64,000 bases of DNA, taken from assembly GCA_033557465.1 (NCBI GenBank), contig CM066037.1, positions 520,854,686 through 520,918,685 on the forward strand, in the 5' to 3' direction. A program made the position numbers and the translations under genes. This document shows, in pieces, positions 41,916 through 51,562 of this stretch; positions within the stretch are counted from its first letter, which is position 1, and each line of letters begins with the position of its first letter. The notes beneath the pieces are model-generated. The model ran no database searches and was not told the origin of the DNA. It saw only the letters and a list, made by a program, of their open reading frames with translations. This DNA is from Ichthyophis bannanicus (taxonomy: Eukaryota > Chordata > Amphibia > Gymnophiona > Ichthyophiidae).

Positions 41916-42948
41916 TTCTAGCACCCTTACTGCTGCCTAGGGAAGTGGAGGACGTGGTCTTGGCCTCCAGGAGGCAGTCCACCCGGAAATTTTATGCCTT
42001 CAAGTGGCGTAGGTTCTCCACCTGGTGTGCTCAACACAAGGAGGATCCTTTCTCATACCTGGTACCAGTGGTGCTGCAATATTTGCTTCACCTTTCCAAC
42101 CTAGGCCTTAAATCCAACTTTGGTAGGGTCCATCTCAGTACTCTCTCAGCGCACCACTCACCGGTGGAGGGCCAGTCTCTTTCAAGCCACCTTTGGTGAC
42201 TCGCTTCCTCAGAGGCCTGCTTTTGCTTAAGCCTCCTGTTCGTCCACCTGCCCCTGAGTGGTATTTGAATATGGTCTTACAACAGCTTACTTGCCCACCA
42301 TTTGAGCCTATGGCTACTTGCCCTTTGCGTTTTCTCTCCTGGAAAGCATTGTTTTTGGTGGCTCTTACCTCAGCAAGGCGAGTGAGCGAGCTTCAAGCCC
42401 TGGTGTCATATGCACCATACACTAGGTTCTATAGGAAGAGTAGTCTTGCAGACTCACCCTAAGTTCCTTCCAAAGGTTGTCTCCTCCTTCCACCTCAATC
42501 AGGAGGTGTTTCTTCTGATTTTCTTTCCCAGGCCGCATGCCAGCCGGGCTGAGATGGTCTTGCATACCCTGGACTGTAGAAGGGCATTGTCCTTCTACGT
42601 TGATCGTACGCAGGGACACCGAAGGGCTGTACAGCTCTTCGTCTCTTTTGACCCTAATAAGCTGGGGTTGCCTGTCTCCAAGCGTACCTTGTCCATCTGG
42701 GTAGCAGACTGTATCGCCTGGGCGTACAGGGCAGCCGGCCTCTCGTTGCAGGGTCGAGTCACGGGCCCACCGTGTCAGGGCGAAGGCTGCGTCAGTGGCT
42801 CATCTCCGCTCTGTTCCGTTGGCAGATATCTGCCGGGCCGCTACTTGGTCTTCAAGCCAGACTTTTGCGGCCCACTACTGCCTCGAGAGGGAGTCCCGCA
42901 GGGACAGTGCTGTCCGGCAGGCGGTACTCCGTAATCTCTTTGAGGTAT
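41890..42948 (+). pseudogene. Family A DIRS tyrosine recombinase (A2)
   Basis: The frame is -1 to RT-RNase H, as in A1. AAERVVLAPLLLPREVEDVV, RKFYAFKWRRFSTWC, a one-base deletion near 42190 (SSHLW stop), then TRFLRGLLLLKPPVRP, TSARRVSELQALVSY with the catalytic Arg, a frame change near 42440, FVSFDPNKLGLPVSKRT, and a one-base gain at about 42765 that shifts the HRVRAKAAS box to another frame. The Tyr region (HYCLERE) is recoverable near 42880. Inactive. Confidence 0.85.
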
Positions 42949-43089
42949 AGGCAACTCCTACCCTCCGGCCCTGGTGTTGGGCTATCGTACGGGGGCGTTC
43001 TCAGAGAAGATTCTTTTCACACATGCTGGGGCTCTAGAGGGAGCTCATTTTTCAGCTTTGGGTCCCCGGTAGCCTTAAGCTGGGTAGTC

Positions 43090-43190
43090 ACCCATATGTG
43101 AGGACTGACTTCCTACTTGATCCTGGAGAAAGAGTAGTTACTCACCTGTAACAGGTGTTCTCCAGGAGCAGCAGGAATCAGTCCTCACAA
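43090..43190. repeat. Internal complementary region of A2
   Basis: Same layout as A1: reverse complement of the left end (to TCCTGGAG) joined to the reverse complement of the right end (AAAGAGTAGTTACTCACCTG onward). Confidence 0.88.
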
Positions 43191-43226
43191 CCTTCCCTCC
43201 TCCCCTTGGAGTTGCAGTCATATATA

Positions 43227-43595
43227 TTAGAGGGAAAGGCGGGATAGAGGTGATATGATTGAGATGTTTAAATATCTCCGTGGCATAAATGTTCAGGGAG
43301 AGAGCCTCTTTCAATTGAAAGCAAGTTCTGCTACGAGGGGACATGGGATGAGGGTGAAGGGAGATAGATTCAGGAATGATATGCAGAAATATTTTCTTTA
43401 CGGAAAGAGTAGTGGATCCATGGAATAGTCTCCCAGTGGAGGTGGTAGAGATGAGGACAGTAACTGAATTCAAAAAAGCATGGGACAAACACAGAGGATC
43501 TCTAAAGGTAAAAAGGGGACTGTTGTAGTTATGGAAGGACAGACCAGATAGGCCATGTGGTCTTTTTCTGTCATCATATTTCTATGTTTCTGTTT
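43227..43595 (+). mobile_element. CR1 3'-end fragment in A2
   Basis: Plus-strand 3' end of a CR1 subfamily also present at 54366-54885: frames give MIEMFKYLRGINVQGESLFQ, SATRGHGMRVKGDRF and VVDPWNSLPVEVVE, and the tail reads GGCCATGTGGTCTTTTTCTG through TATTTCTATGTTTC. It lies between ICR and right ITR of A2. Confidence 0.87.
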
Positions 43596-43629
43596 CATTT
43601 TGTTTTTTGTTGTCTTTAGTTATGTCATC

Positions 43630-43818
43630 AGACTGAGCAAGATGGCACCCTTGGGCGGGAAGGGGACCGTGCATGCGTGCTGCATTCCCAAAGGCTTTCT
43701 TTGAAAGCTGGGGAAATGCTCTGCATGGGCGCTCCATCGGCGCCGACGTCACCCATATGTGAGGACTGATTCTTGCTGCTCCTGGAGAACACCTGTTACA
43801 GGTGAGTAACTACGCTTT
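43630..43818 (+). repeat. Right ITR of A2
   Basis: Inverted copy of 37749-37930 (GGCGGGAAGGGGACCGTGCA, AAAGCTGGGGAAATGCTCTG, CATCGGCGCCGACG) plus the terminal tail with CAG/GTGAGT at 43799-43807. Confidence 0.85.
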
Positions 43819-44612
43819 CTCTTCAGATGCCAGATCCATTGCATTGACATCATCGAGGGCCTCTTCTTCCTCCCATGGATCTCGGGTAACTAAAAATAAG
43901 AGCTGGTCCTCAAAGGGTAGCTCTCCTGCTAAGCATTGAGAGGCCATTGGCATCGCCCTTGAGGGAACCACACCGGCAAAACAGGCTTCAGGATGTTCGA
44001 GGCCTCAACCTCGCAAGAACTACCTGTACCATGCTCAGGGGTTCCGGCTGTCCTTACTGGTACTGACACCCAGGCATCGGCAGGGTTGATAGACCAGAGG
44101 TTCCTCGCTATCGAGCGCAGTATCACAGCTCTTTTCTTAGCTGCGGTACCGGTGGTCCCAACAGCACCAATGCCAGTACCGACACGGGTACAGACACCGA
44201 TGATGACACCGGTGATGCCGGTGCCGGCCCCGGTGGGAACTCTATCTCCAGGAACAAGCAGGAATGAGTCTTCACATATGGGGTTCGTCGGCGCCGACGG
44301 AGCCCGCACGGGAATGCTCCCCAGCATCCAATCAGAAGGCTTTTGGGAGCATCCCTCGCGCCTGCGCGGTAGCTTCCCGCCCTTCCCACTGCCTCTCCCC
44401 AGTTTTCGTTTTTCCGCGGAGCCAACAGGACGTACCTCCTGTCACCGCAGAAACCTTTTCTTCTTTTCTTTTCTTGTTTCCTGTGGTCGTGGTTTTTTCC
44501 CCGCTGACTCTGGCACCGTTGGTGCCCCCTTTTTCCTTATTTTTTTGTTTCCTTTATTTCCTTCGAGGAGCATCTTCCTCGTGTTATTCTGAGGCCTACC
44601 GGGCTTTCCAGC

Positions 44613-47312
44613 ATGGAGCCGCCTTCCCCTAAGAAGTGCCCCCACTGTGGAGACGCTGTCTTCTGCTCCGACTCGAACGCCTGGTGTCTCTCCTGTTGGG
44701 GCCCTGACCCCTTCTCCCCCGGTTCCCCGGGCTTCAGCGTCGGGAGAAGACCCTCCCTGTTTCGAGTGTCCCTCGATGACGTCTTTCCCTCTGAGGTGCG
44801 GTCGTCGGCTTTCTCTCCTTGCCAGGATCAGGTAACCCAACAACAGTCTGTTAAGACTAACTGAGCCTTGAGGGGTGAGTCTCATGCGCTGCATGACGAC
44901 GGCTCCGGCCTCCCCCTCCAGTCCCTTACACTCCGGAGGGAGTCTTCGGGCTCCAGAACCTCCACGGGGTTTCGGGTTGTTCCTGAGGTTCGCTCCTCAC
45001 AGAACATTCCCGAGCCTTGCCCCCGCTTCGAGCGGTGCAGATCCCTCGGCAGCGGCGCCGGCGTCGAGTGTTCCACTCTTCGCCAGGGACTGTTGTCCTC
45101 GGTGCCTTCGGGGCCGATCGACTTGACCCAGTCTGGCTCTACGGCATCCCAGCCCTGTGCGGGGGTGGTACCCGCTTTCGGCGGTGCCGATTCCCCGGCA
45201 TCGGCGTCGGTGTCGAGTGTTCCACTCGTCACCGGGGATCGTCGGACCAACCTGACCCGGTATGGCATGCCCGCACCCCAGCCATGCGCGGAGGTGGTAG
45301 CCGCTTCGAGTGGGACCAAGTCCTCGGCATCGGCGTCAGTCGGTGGCACTACTCCCCGCCGGGGATCGGCACCGGGTGCCCTCGGCTCCGCAGGGCCGAT
45401 CGACTCGTCCCCGGCTTCCGCAGGGGCTGTACTGACCTTGCGCGGCCCCGCCCCTCCCGCTGCGGTCTCGGGAACAAGAGCCCCGTGCTTCGCCAGGGGT
45501 TGCCTCCGGGCTCCACCTGCGGAGCCGATCGATCTATCCCGGTCGGGCAGGTCGGCACCCCCACCTTGCGCGGGGCCGGGGCCTCCCCCGGACGCCACCG
45601 ACCTCCCGGCATCTAAGCGGGCGTTGAGTGCTCCACTCGTCACTGGAGTCTGCCCGCGGGACCCGGGACCTTCGGTCGAGTCGACCCAAAGAAGCGCCGC
45701 GGCCGCGGAGCCGGGGCTGGGCGTCTCGCTCCCCGCCGGGGCTCGTCGGCGGGTTACCTGAGTACCCTCGAGGCCACGTAGTATGCCCCGTAAGGGTTTC
45801 CCGCTCAATAAAACGGGCGCGGGCAGAACCCCGGCGCCTAGGAGGGCCTCTCTCCAGGCGTCGGAGCCGACTTCGGGTGTTTCCCTCTTCGCCGAGTTTC
45901 GGCCTGGGAAGCCCTCGTTGCCCTCGGCACCGATCGTCGTGACCCCGACTCCATTCGCGGGAATGGCAGCACCGGCGCGGCCGCCGACACCGGGGCCCCC
46001 TAAGGAGGCGTCGCTCAGTTCGATGCCCAGCCTCGAATTGATCTCCAGTCTGGAAAGCGTGGCTCCGGCGCATTTCGAATCCGACCCCGGTCTCTTCCGA
46101 CGGCGCAGTGCTGCGCTCGTCTGCTCTCCAGCGGCCTCGGCACCACTCCAGCCGCCTTTGCGGACTGCCCCGGGGGCGAGGCCGAGTTCCGCGGGCCCGT
46201 CGGACGTCGCTCCCTTCGATGCCCCCCTTGGAGTCGATCCCGGGCTCTGACGATGCAGTACCGACTGCCTCGAATTGGGGCTGTCAGTACCCTCCTCTGT
46301 TTAGAGCAATTCCTCCCGTGCACCAGCACGGTGGGTCCCCTGGTGTTCAAGCGGGCCCCTCCACCTCGGCCTCCCCCGGAATAGCCCCTCTGGGAAAGCC
46401 GTCTTTTCAGGACTTCCTCCTTGACATGGCGGACTTGCTCGCCATTCCTATCCCGGGCCCTTCGCTAAGTCCGGGTCCTGCGGAACAGGCAGCCATAATG
46501 CTTCCTCTACATCCCTCCCTGCGGGATCTCCTGCTCGGGATTTGGCGCTCGCTCTTACAGGTACCGGCGCCGCCTACAGCCATGCATGCCCTGTATCGGG
46601 TGCTCCCCTCTCCGGGTTTCCAGACGCACCAGCTTCCCCATCATTCCATTGTGGTGGAATCGGCCATGAGGAAGGTCGGAAGCAAGAAGAAGCACTCTTC
46701 CTGCCCCCCGAATCGTGTGTCTAAAGCTCTTGGCAACTTTGGGCGGCGAACCTTCCAAACGTCCATGTTGGCTTCCAGGATTCTCTCATATATTTTCTAT
46801 ATGAGCCTGGCGCTGCGGGAGGTCACCGAGAGGTTATCTCTTTTGTCTCCCTTTGTGTCGGCCCCTCGGGCCCCTCAGGCCCCTCACTATTCCTTGCTTC
46901 TTTACCATTGCAGGAATATCTCTTGGTTTCTTTCTCGTGCTGCCGTGGACTCTTTTGAGTCAGTTAGCAGGTCCTCTGCTGTCGCCATAGGGGCGCGTCG
47001 TACAGCCTGGTTGCAGGCTTCCAACTTGTGCAGCTGGGCACAACATAATCTGGGTAATTCCCGTGCACCGGGGAGAACCTCTTAAATGGCGAGGCTTTGC
47101 GTCAGGTTGCTCAGTGCTCCGCCGACCTGTTTGGCGCTGGCCGCCTGCGGCCCTCTCCCGGGGGTAGGAAATGTCCTTCCCGACCCTCCTTTCCGAAGAA
47201 GAGGAAGTTTCATCCCTCTGCCAACCTGCCGGGTGTGCCCATGCCAGGGACATCTCACACCGGTCGGCAGTGCCAGGGCTCGCGCCAGGCTGCCCATGCC
47301 AAGCAGCCTTAG
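44613..47312 (+). pseudogene. Family C DIRS-like gag (C1), GC-rich, with internal repeats
   Basis: ATG at 44613: PKKCPHCGDAVFCSDSNAWC, then CWGPD, the C-family version of the cysteine block. A stop at about 44863 interrupts an otherwise related reading frame that continues from 44868 through four or five degenerate copies of a roughly 52-residue unit (VSSVPLVTGDRRT, GPIDLTQSGST types). The conserved part follows at 46108-47085: PSFQDFLLDMADLLAIPIPG, LPHHSIVVESAMRKVGSKKK, SRILSYIFYMSLALREVTER. The C-terminal basic tail is in another frame to 47312. CpG-rich third positions distinguish it from C2. Confidence 0.8.
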
Positions 47313-48782
47313 GCTCCGGTATGCGGCAGTTTGCGCTTAACTCCTCTTACCAGAAGTTACTGTCCAGTTCTACACTGGGGTTCTTTTCAGTATGACAAGT
47401 GGTTCGGCTGCTTGATTGGAGGTATGGAGCCCCCTCCCCTGGGGGGGGACCCTTCCCACACTAGGTTAGCCTGGCTCCTCAGGGCCATGCTAGTCTTCTT
47501 CGGACTTACCCTCGGGTACGTCCCTCGAATTCCCCTCTGCCTGGTTCCCCCGGATTGAGGGGATCGCGCACCGAATCTTCCTTCTCCAGTGTAGGCCTTG
47601 GCCGCTACTCTCCGAGCATGGCCCGAACTAATCCTCGACAGGGCCAGACCACCCCCGCCCTCTGGTCTGTGTCTCCGCTCTCGCAGAGAAACCCCTGGGT
47701 CTGTCAGGTTACGGTGGACAGGAGTCCCACTGACCCATGTCGATCCCCGGCTCCGCTCCCTGCACTCTTCGGAGCGGCGGAGGGCATTGGCCCTACCCCC
47801 GAGGGGTTTTTTATATATTTGCCGGAGATGACCCCCACGGTCACACCATGGCTATAGGGTTTTCTATCCTCCTGCCTTCCCTGTGGTACGGAGGACACAT
47901 TTTTCTGCGTGCCTGTCAGGTGGACGCCTCAGGGGCCTACGTACTCCTGATGTGCTCCTCCCCAACTGATCTGGCGGTCACGCAACCATACTGCTACTCT
48001 CGCCGATCTGCCCTGCACCACGCACATCGGCCCATCACTTTGGATGGCCCTTCCCCCCGCCACCTTCCAGGTGGGCGCCCTCCTGTGTATCAAGGGCCGG
48101 TCCGAGTTGGCAGTATCGTTCTCACGTGTGCATGTCCCCTGCATACCGGTTTAGTAACCTGGGTGGGCGTTCCTGGGCCCACCTATAGCCCGATATACAT
48201 CTATACCTGTTATCGGATATATATCGGTACAGGTGGGCGCTTTTGGGAAATGTTATAGCGCCCTGTGTCTTACCGACTATCTCCCAATTGTCGGTACTGA
48301 CGTTTTGTTATTTCTTACGGGGTCCGGCCGGTCCGCTTGCCTGCGTTCTGCGGCTCGGGTGCTCGGACCGGTTATGCTTAAACTTGCTGTGAGGTCAACA
48401 GCCCCTTGGTTTACGCCTCCTTGTCTGGAGGTTTTCGAACCCAATGTCTTCCTATCCCTTGCCGGCTAGGGTAGACAGTGTACCCCTCGGTATCCCGGGG
48501 TACACTCCTGTTCTTCTCCGAGCTGGGTTCTCCCAGATTGGTCAGTCTTCTGCTTAGTCCTCTGGATTGGGGACTCTGCTCCTACTGGAGTTCTCAGCTT
48601 CTCTTAGAGCTCCTCGTGAAGACCTGCCGTCCTTCCGGTGCCGGTTGACACCTGCGTCTCCAGCCCGCCCGGACAGGGAACGTCGTCCTCTCTGCGGTGT
48701 AGTTCCCTTGAAGACTTCGCTACTGCATCTACAGTACCTGTCGCAGCTCTGCCTTCTACAATCCAGTAGGTAAGCTCTAGAT
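47313..48782 (+). other. Family C 3' noncoding region (C1), 5' of hAT 2
   Basis: No RT, RNase H or YR homology in any frame. It aligns in outline with C2 (53799-56290) and C3 (57370-59325): an acceptor-like GGGTTCTTTTCAG near 47392, ATATAT-rich short stretch near 48195-48235, and a block beginning GTCAGTCTTCTGCTTAGTCC and ending in a donor-like CAGTAG/GTAAGC at 48764-48775. Function unknown. Confidence 0.6.
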
Positions 48783-49859
48783 CAGGGGTCTCAAACTCAA
48801 ATTGCTTTGAGGGCCAAATGAGGACTTGTAGAGTAACCCGGGGGCCGCACAAGACGCAGGCCTCATTTGCATAAGGGCATCATTTGCATAAGGGCATCAT
48901 TTGCATAAATATTTGCATAATGTTACCATACACTAACTTTTAGTAAACATGCCTCTTAATGAGTGTATGGATAAAGAAAGACTAAAAGATTTCTACATTA
49001 CTATAAACCAGTGCCAACCGCCAGGCACATTAGGAACTACTAGAAACACTGCCCATTTAGAACCCATAGCAAACCTGCCGTGTCCTAACAGCACTACCAG
49101 GACTCACAAAGCACCATACCCTAACTATCAAAAGGCAACACTGCAAATATTAAATCAACACATTTCAGAGAATAACAATACATGACCTACTCGGGAAAGA
49201 GAACAAGTGGCAATGTCAAATAGGAATTACATAAACCGAATACCTCAGCTCAGTTACACATGCAGAACATACACCATCACCAAACAAGGAATCACAATTT
49301 AGAAACAGGAAGACAATTAAACTGGGAACCCCAAAAGCCAAACTTAGAATGTACAACACTGTAGAAATAAAACTATACATTGATTTCCTCTTGTATTAAA
49401 TAAAGTGCAGACGTTAAAGATGCACATTTCCAAGAGCTGACATATTTCAGTTAATAAATTCAAAATAAAGAGATTTTTTCTACCTTTTTGTGCATTTTTT
49501 TCAGTTGCAATTGTTCCAGTCACTTTCTTCTGGTTTCTTTGTGTCTTCTGCTAACTCTCCATCGTCTGCTGTCCATTTGTCCTTTCTTCTTTCCTAGTTT
49601 TTTTCCATTCTCTCTACATCTGCTTTAACATACTAATCATTCTCCTTTTGCTCTTTCCTCATTCCTATTTCATCCACTCAAATTTTACCCCTCCATCCTC
49701 AATCCCCACTTACTCTCCCAATACCCGGCCAATTGTAGATTTTTCTTCCCTCCCACACAAAATATATTTCCCCTCTCCATTTCACTCTCCCAGCCCCATC
49801 CCATTCTAATCGTCCCCCAACATCACCTCCCTTCTAGCTCCTGCCCCACCCAGCATCCG

Positions 49860-50465
49860 CTCCCTTCTAGTCCCCGCATCATCAGCCATTTCCAGTCCTA
49901 GCTCCCTCCCCTCACAGCCCATTTCCTTTCCAAGCCCCCTTCCACTCAGCCCATTACCATTCCAAGACCCTGTCCCCATCAGCTATTTGCAGTTCAAGCT
50001 CCCCCTTCTACTCGGCCCATTTCCAGTCATAGCACCCCCCCCCCAGTCCATTACCAGTTCTAGCCCCCCCCCCATAGCCCATTATCGGTCCTAAGCCCCC
50101 AACAGCCCACTTCCAGGCCTAACCCTTCCATCGCCCCATCTTCATTCTTAGCCCCCCCATAACCCCATTTTCAGTCTTAGCCCCCCAATCAGACCACCTC
50201 CAGTCCTAACCCCCATCTGTCCATTACCAGTCCTAACCCCCATCACCCCATTTTCAGTACTATCCCCCCATCACCCCATTTCCAGTCCTACCCCCCCATC
50301 ACCCCATTTCCAGTCCTACCCCCCCCCAGCAGCCCACATCAAGTCCTGCTCCCCCCCCCAGCAGCCCCCATAAAGTCCTTTTCCCCCCCCCCAGCCCCCC
50401 ACATCAAGTCCTGCTCCCCCCCCCCCCAGCAGCCCACATCAAGTCCTGCTCCCTCCCCCCCCCCC
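49860..50465. repeat. C-rich minisatellite inside hAT 2
   Basis: Degenerate units based on CCCATTTCCAGTCCTA and, at the right, CAGCAGCCCACATCAAGTCC separated by C runs. Shorter than the array in hAT 1 (0.6 against 1.4 kb) and with different unit variants. Confidence 0.82.
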
Positions 50466-50504
50466 CCGGGAAAATTGAACTTTAGAAAAAAGCTGGCCGC
50501 TGCC

Positions 50505-50840
50505 GCGGCGGTAGCAGCAATATCGCAAGTCCCGCGGCCCCCCCCCTCCCTCCCTCCCCCCCCCCCTCTTCCTGCTTGCCTGCCTGCTTGTGAGTTCTTC
50601 TCCGCTTCGGCTTTCAGAGCCGCGAAGGGAGAGCTTCTCCCTCGTGACTCTGTTAAGCCCGCTGGGGCTTATGGGAAATTTCCCATCTGCCCCGGCAAGC
50701 TTAACAGAGTCGCGAGGGAGAAGCTCTCCCTTCGCGACTCTGAAAGCCGAAGCGGAGAACTCACAAGCAAGCAGGCAGGCAAGCAGGAAGGAAGGGGGGG
50801 GGGGCCGCGGGACTTGCGATATTGCTGCTATTGCCGGGCA
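50505..50840. repeat. Large palindrome inside hAT 2
   Basis: Inverted arms of about 150 bp around the centre ATGGGAAATTTCCCAT (50671-50686). GAGTTCTTCTCCGCTTCGGC on the left pairs with its complement near 50743-50762. Same position within the element as in hAT 1 but different arm sequence except for a TTTCAGAGCCGCGA core. Confidence 0.85.
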
Positions 50841-51065
50841 GATGGGAAGGGGCCGCGGGACAGGTGATTCTGCCGCTGCCGCGGCAGCAGCAGTAGAAGC
50901 CGGGTTTTTTTTTTTCCTGTGCATCGCGGGCCGCACAAAGGTCTCTCGCGGGCCGCGTGTTTGAGACCCCTGCTCTAGATTGTGCTAGATCATTAACGGT
51001 TTAATGATGTTTGACGTGGTTTTGAAGACTCCACCTGTAGTCTTCGGTTGCTGTGCCTTGGCAAC

Positions 51066-51201
51066 TTTTCTCAACTCCTACCCTCCATCCCTCAGGGGAT
51101 GCCGGGGATCCAGGTTGGGCGATGCCGCCCTGTCCAGGGGTGCACGTTCTGGGATCTCCTCTGGCACCCTCAGCTAGGGAGTCCCCATATGTGAAGACTC
51201 A
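51066..51201 (+). other. C1 3' block and first part of its ICR
   Basis: CAACTCCTACCCTCCATCCC through TCAGCTAGGGAGTCCCCATA matches B2 at 22771 onward. The ICR is broken at 51201 within GAAGACTCA/TTCCTGCTTG by insertion of C2 and resumes at 56907. Confidence 0.82.
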
Positions 51202-51562
51202 ATCTCCAGGAATGAGTCTTCACATATGGGTACGTCGGTACCGACGGAGCCTGCACGGGAACGCTGCCCAGCTTCCAATCAGAAAGCTTTTGGCAGCATC
51301 CCTCGCGCCTGCGCGCTGACTTCCCGCCTTCTCCAGAGCCTCTCTTCAGTTTTCGTTTTTCCGCGGAGCCGGCAGGACGTCCTCCTGTCACCGCAGAAAC
51401 TTTTCTTTTTACTTACTTTAATTACTTTAGTTTTTGTTTTCTTGTGGTCGCGGCTGTATTTCCTGCCGCCACCGGTACCGCCGGTGGATTTTTGACTAAA
51501 TTCTGAGAAACTTTTTCTTCAGTTTTTTGCCTTAACTTGTTGGGCCTACCAGGCCTCTTCCT

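Larger units (their letters stand above)
37749..43818 (+). mobile_element. DIRS family A copy A2, complete apart from a CR1 insertion
   Basis: Left end CTCCAGGACCAAGCAGGAAG at 37749; right end ACTACGCTTT at 43818. Order: ITR, gag, RT-RNase H, YR, ICR (43090-43190), CR1 fragment (43227-43595), right ITR. It is about 5.7 kb without the CR1, the same as A1. The insertion site is B6 gag (ACCCTTTT/CTCTTCAGATG); TTT is shared between flank and element, with no target duplication. Confidence 0.92.
37563..44243 (+). pseudogene. Family B DIRS gag (B6), interrupted by A2
   Basis: ATG at 37563; GFKKCTKCGGTISITDTHDW and ECLSCMEM form the cysteine block. It is broken by A2 at 37749 after LGTLF and resumes at 43819 (SSDARSIAL-like, with stops), then SSQELPVPCSGVPAVLTGTD and a GGTACC-type rich middle to GGT near 44243. 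The C-terminal half (SFQDF block onward) is absent, replaced by the C1 left end. Confidence 0.75.
48783..50972. mobile_element. hAT-type nonautonomous DNA transposon 2 with exact 8-bp target duplication
   Basis: Starts CAGGGGTCTCAAACTC and ends GTTTGAGACCCCTG (terminal inverted repeats), flanked by CTCTAGAT at 48775-48782 and 50973-50980. The interior from about 48860 is close to hAT 1 (same ATGCCTCTTAATGAG segment, AT-rich middle, C-rich array and GC palindrome) though the ends are unlike. It carries no transposase. It inserted directly after the conserved donor-like motif of C1. Confidence 0.9.

Noticed and set aside
44882..45808. A 308-codon minus-strand open frame antisense to C1 gag
   Set aside because: High GC content and few A/T stops in the repeat-rich gag explain it. 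The homologous part of C2 has no such frame, so selection is unlikely.
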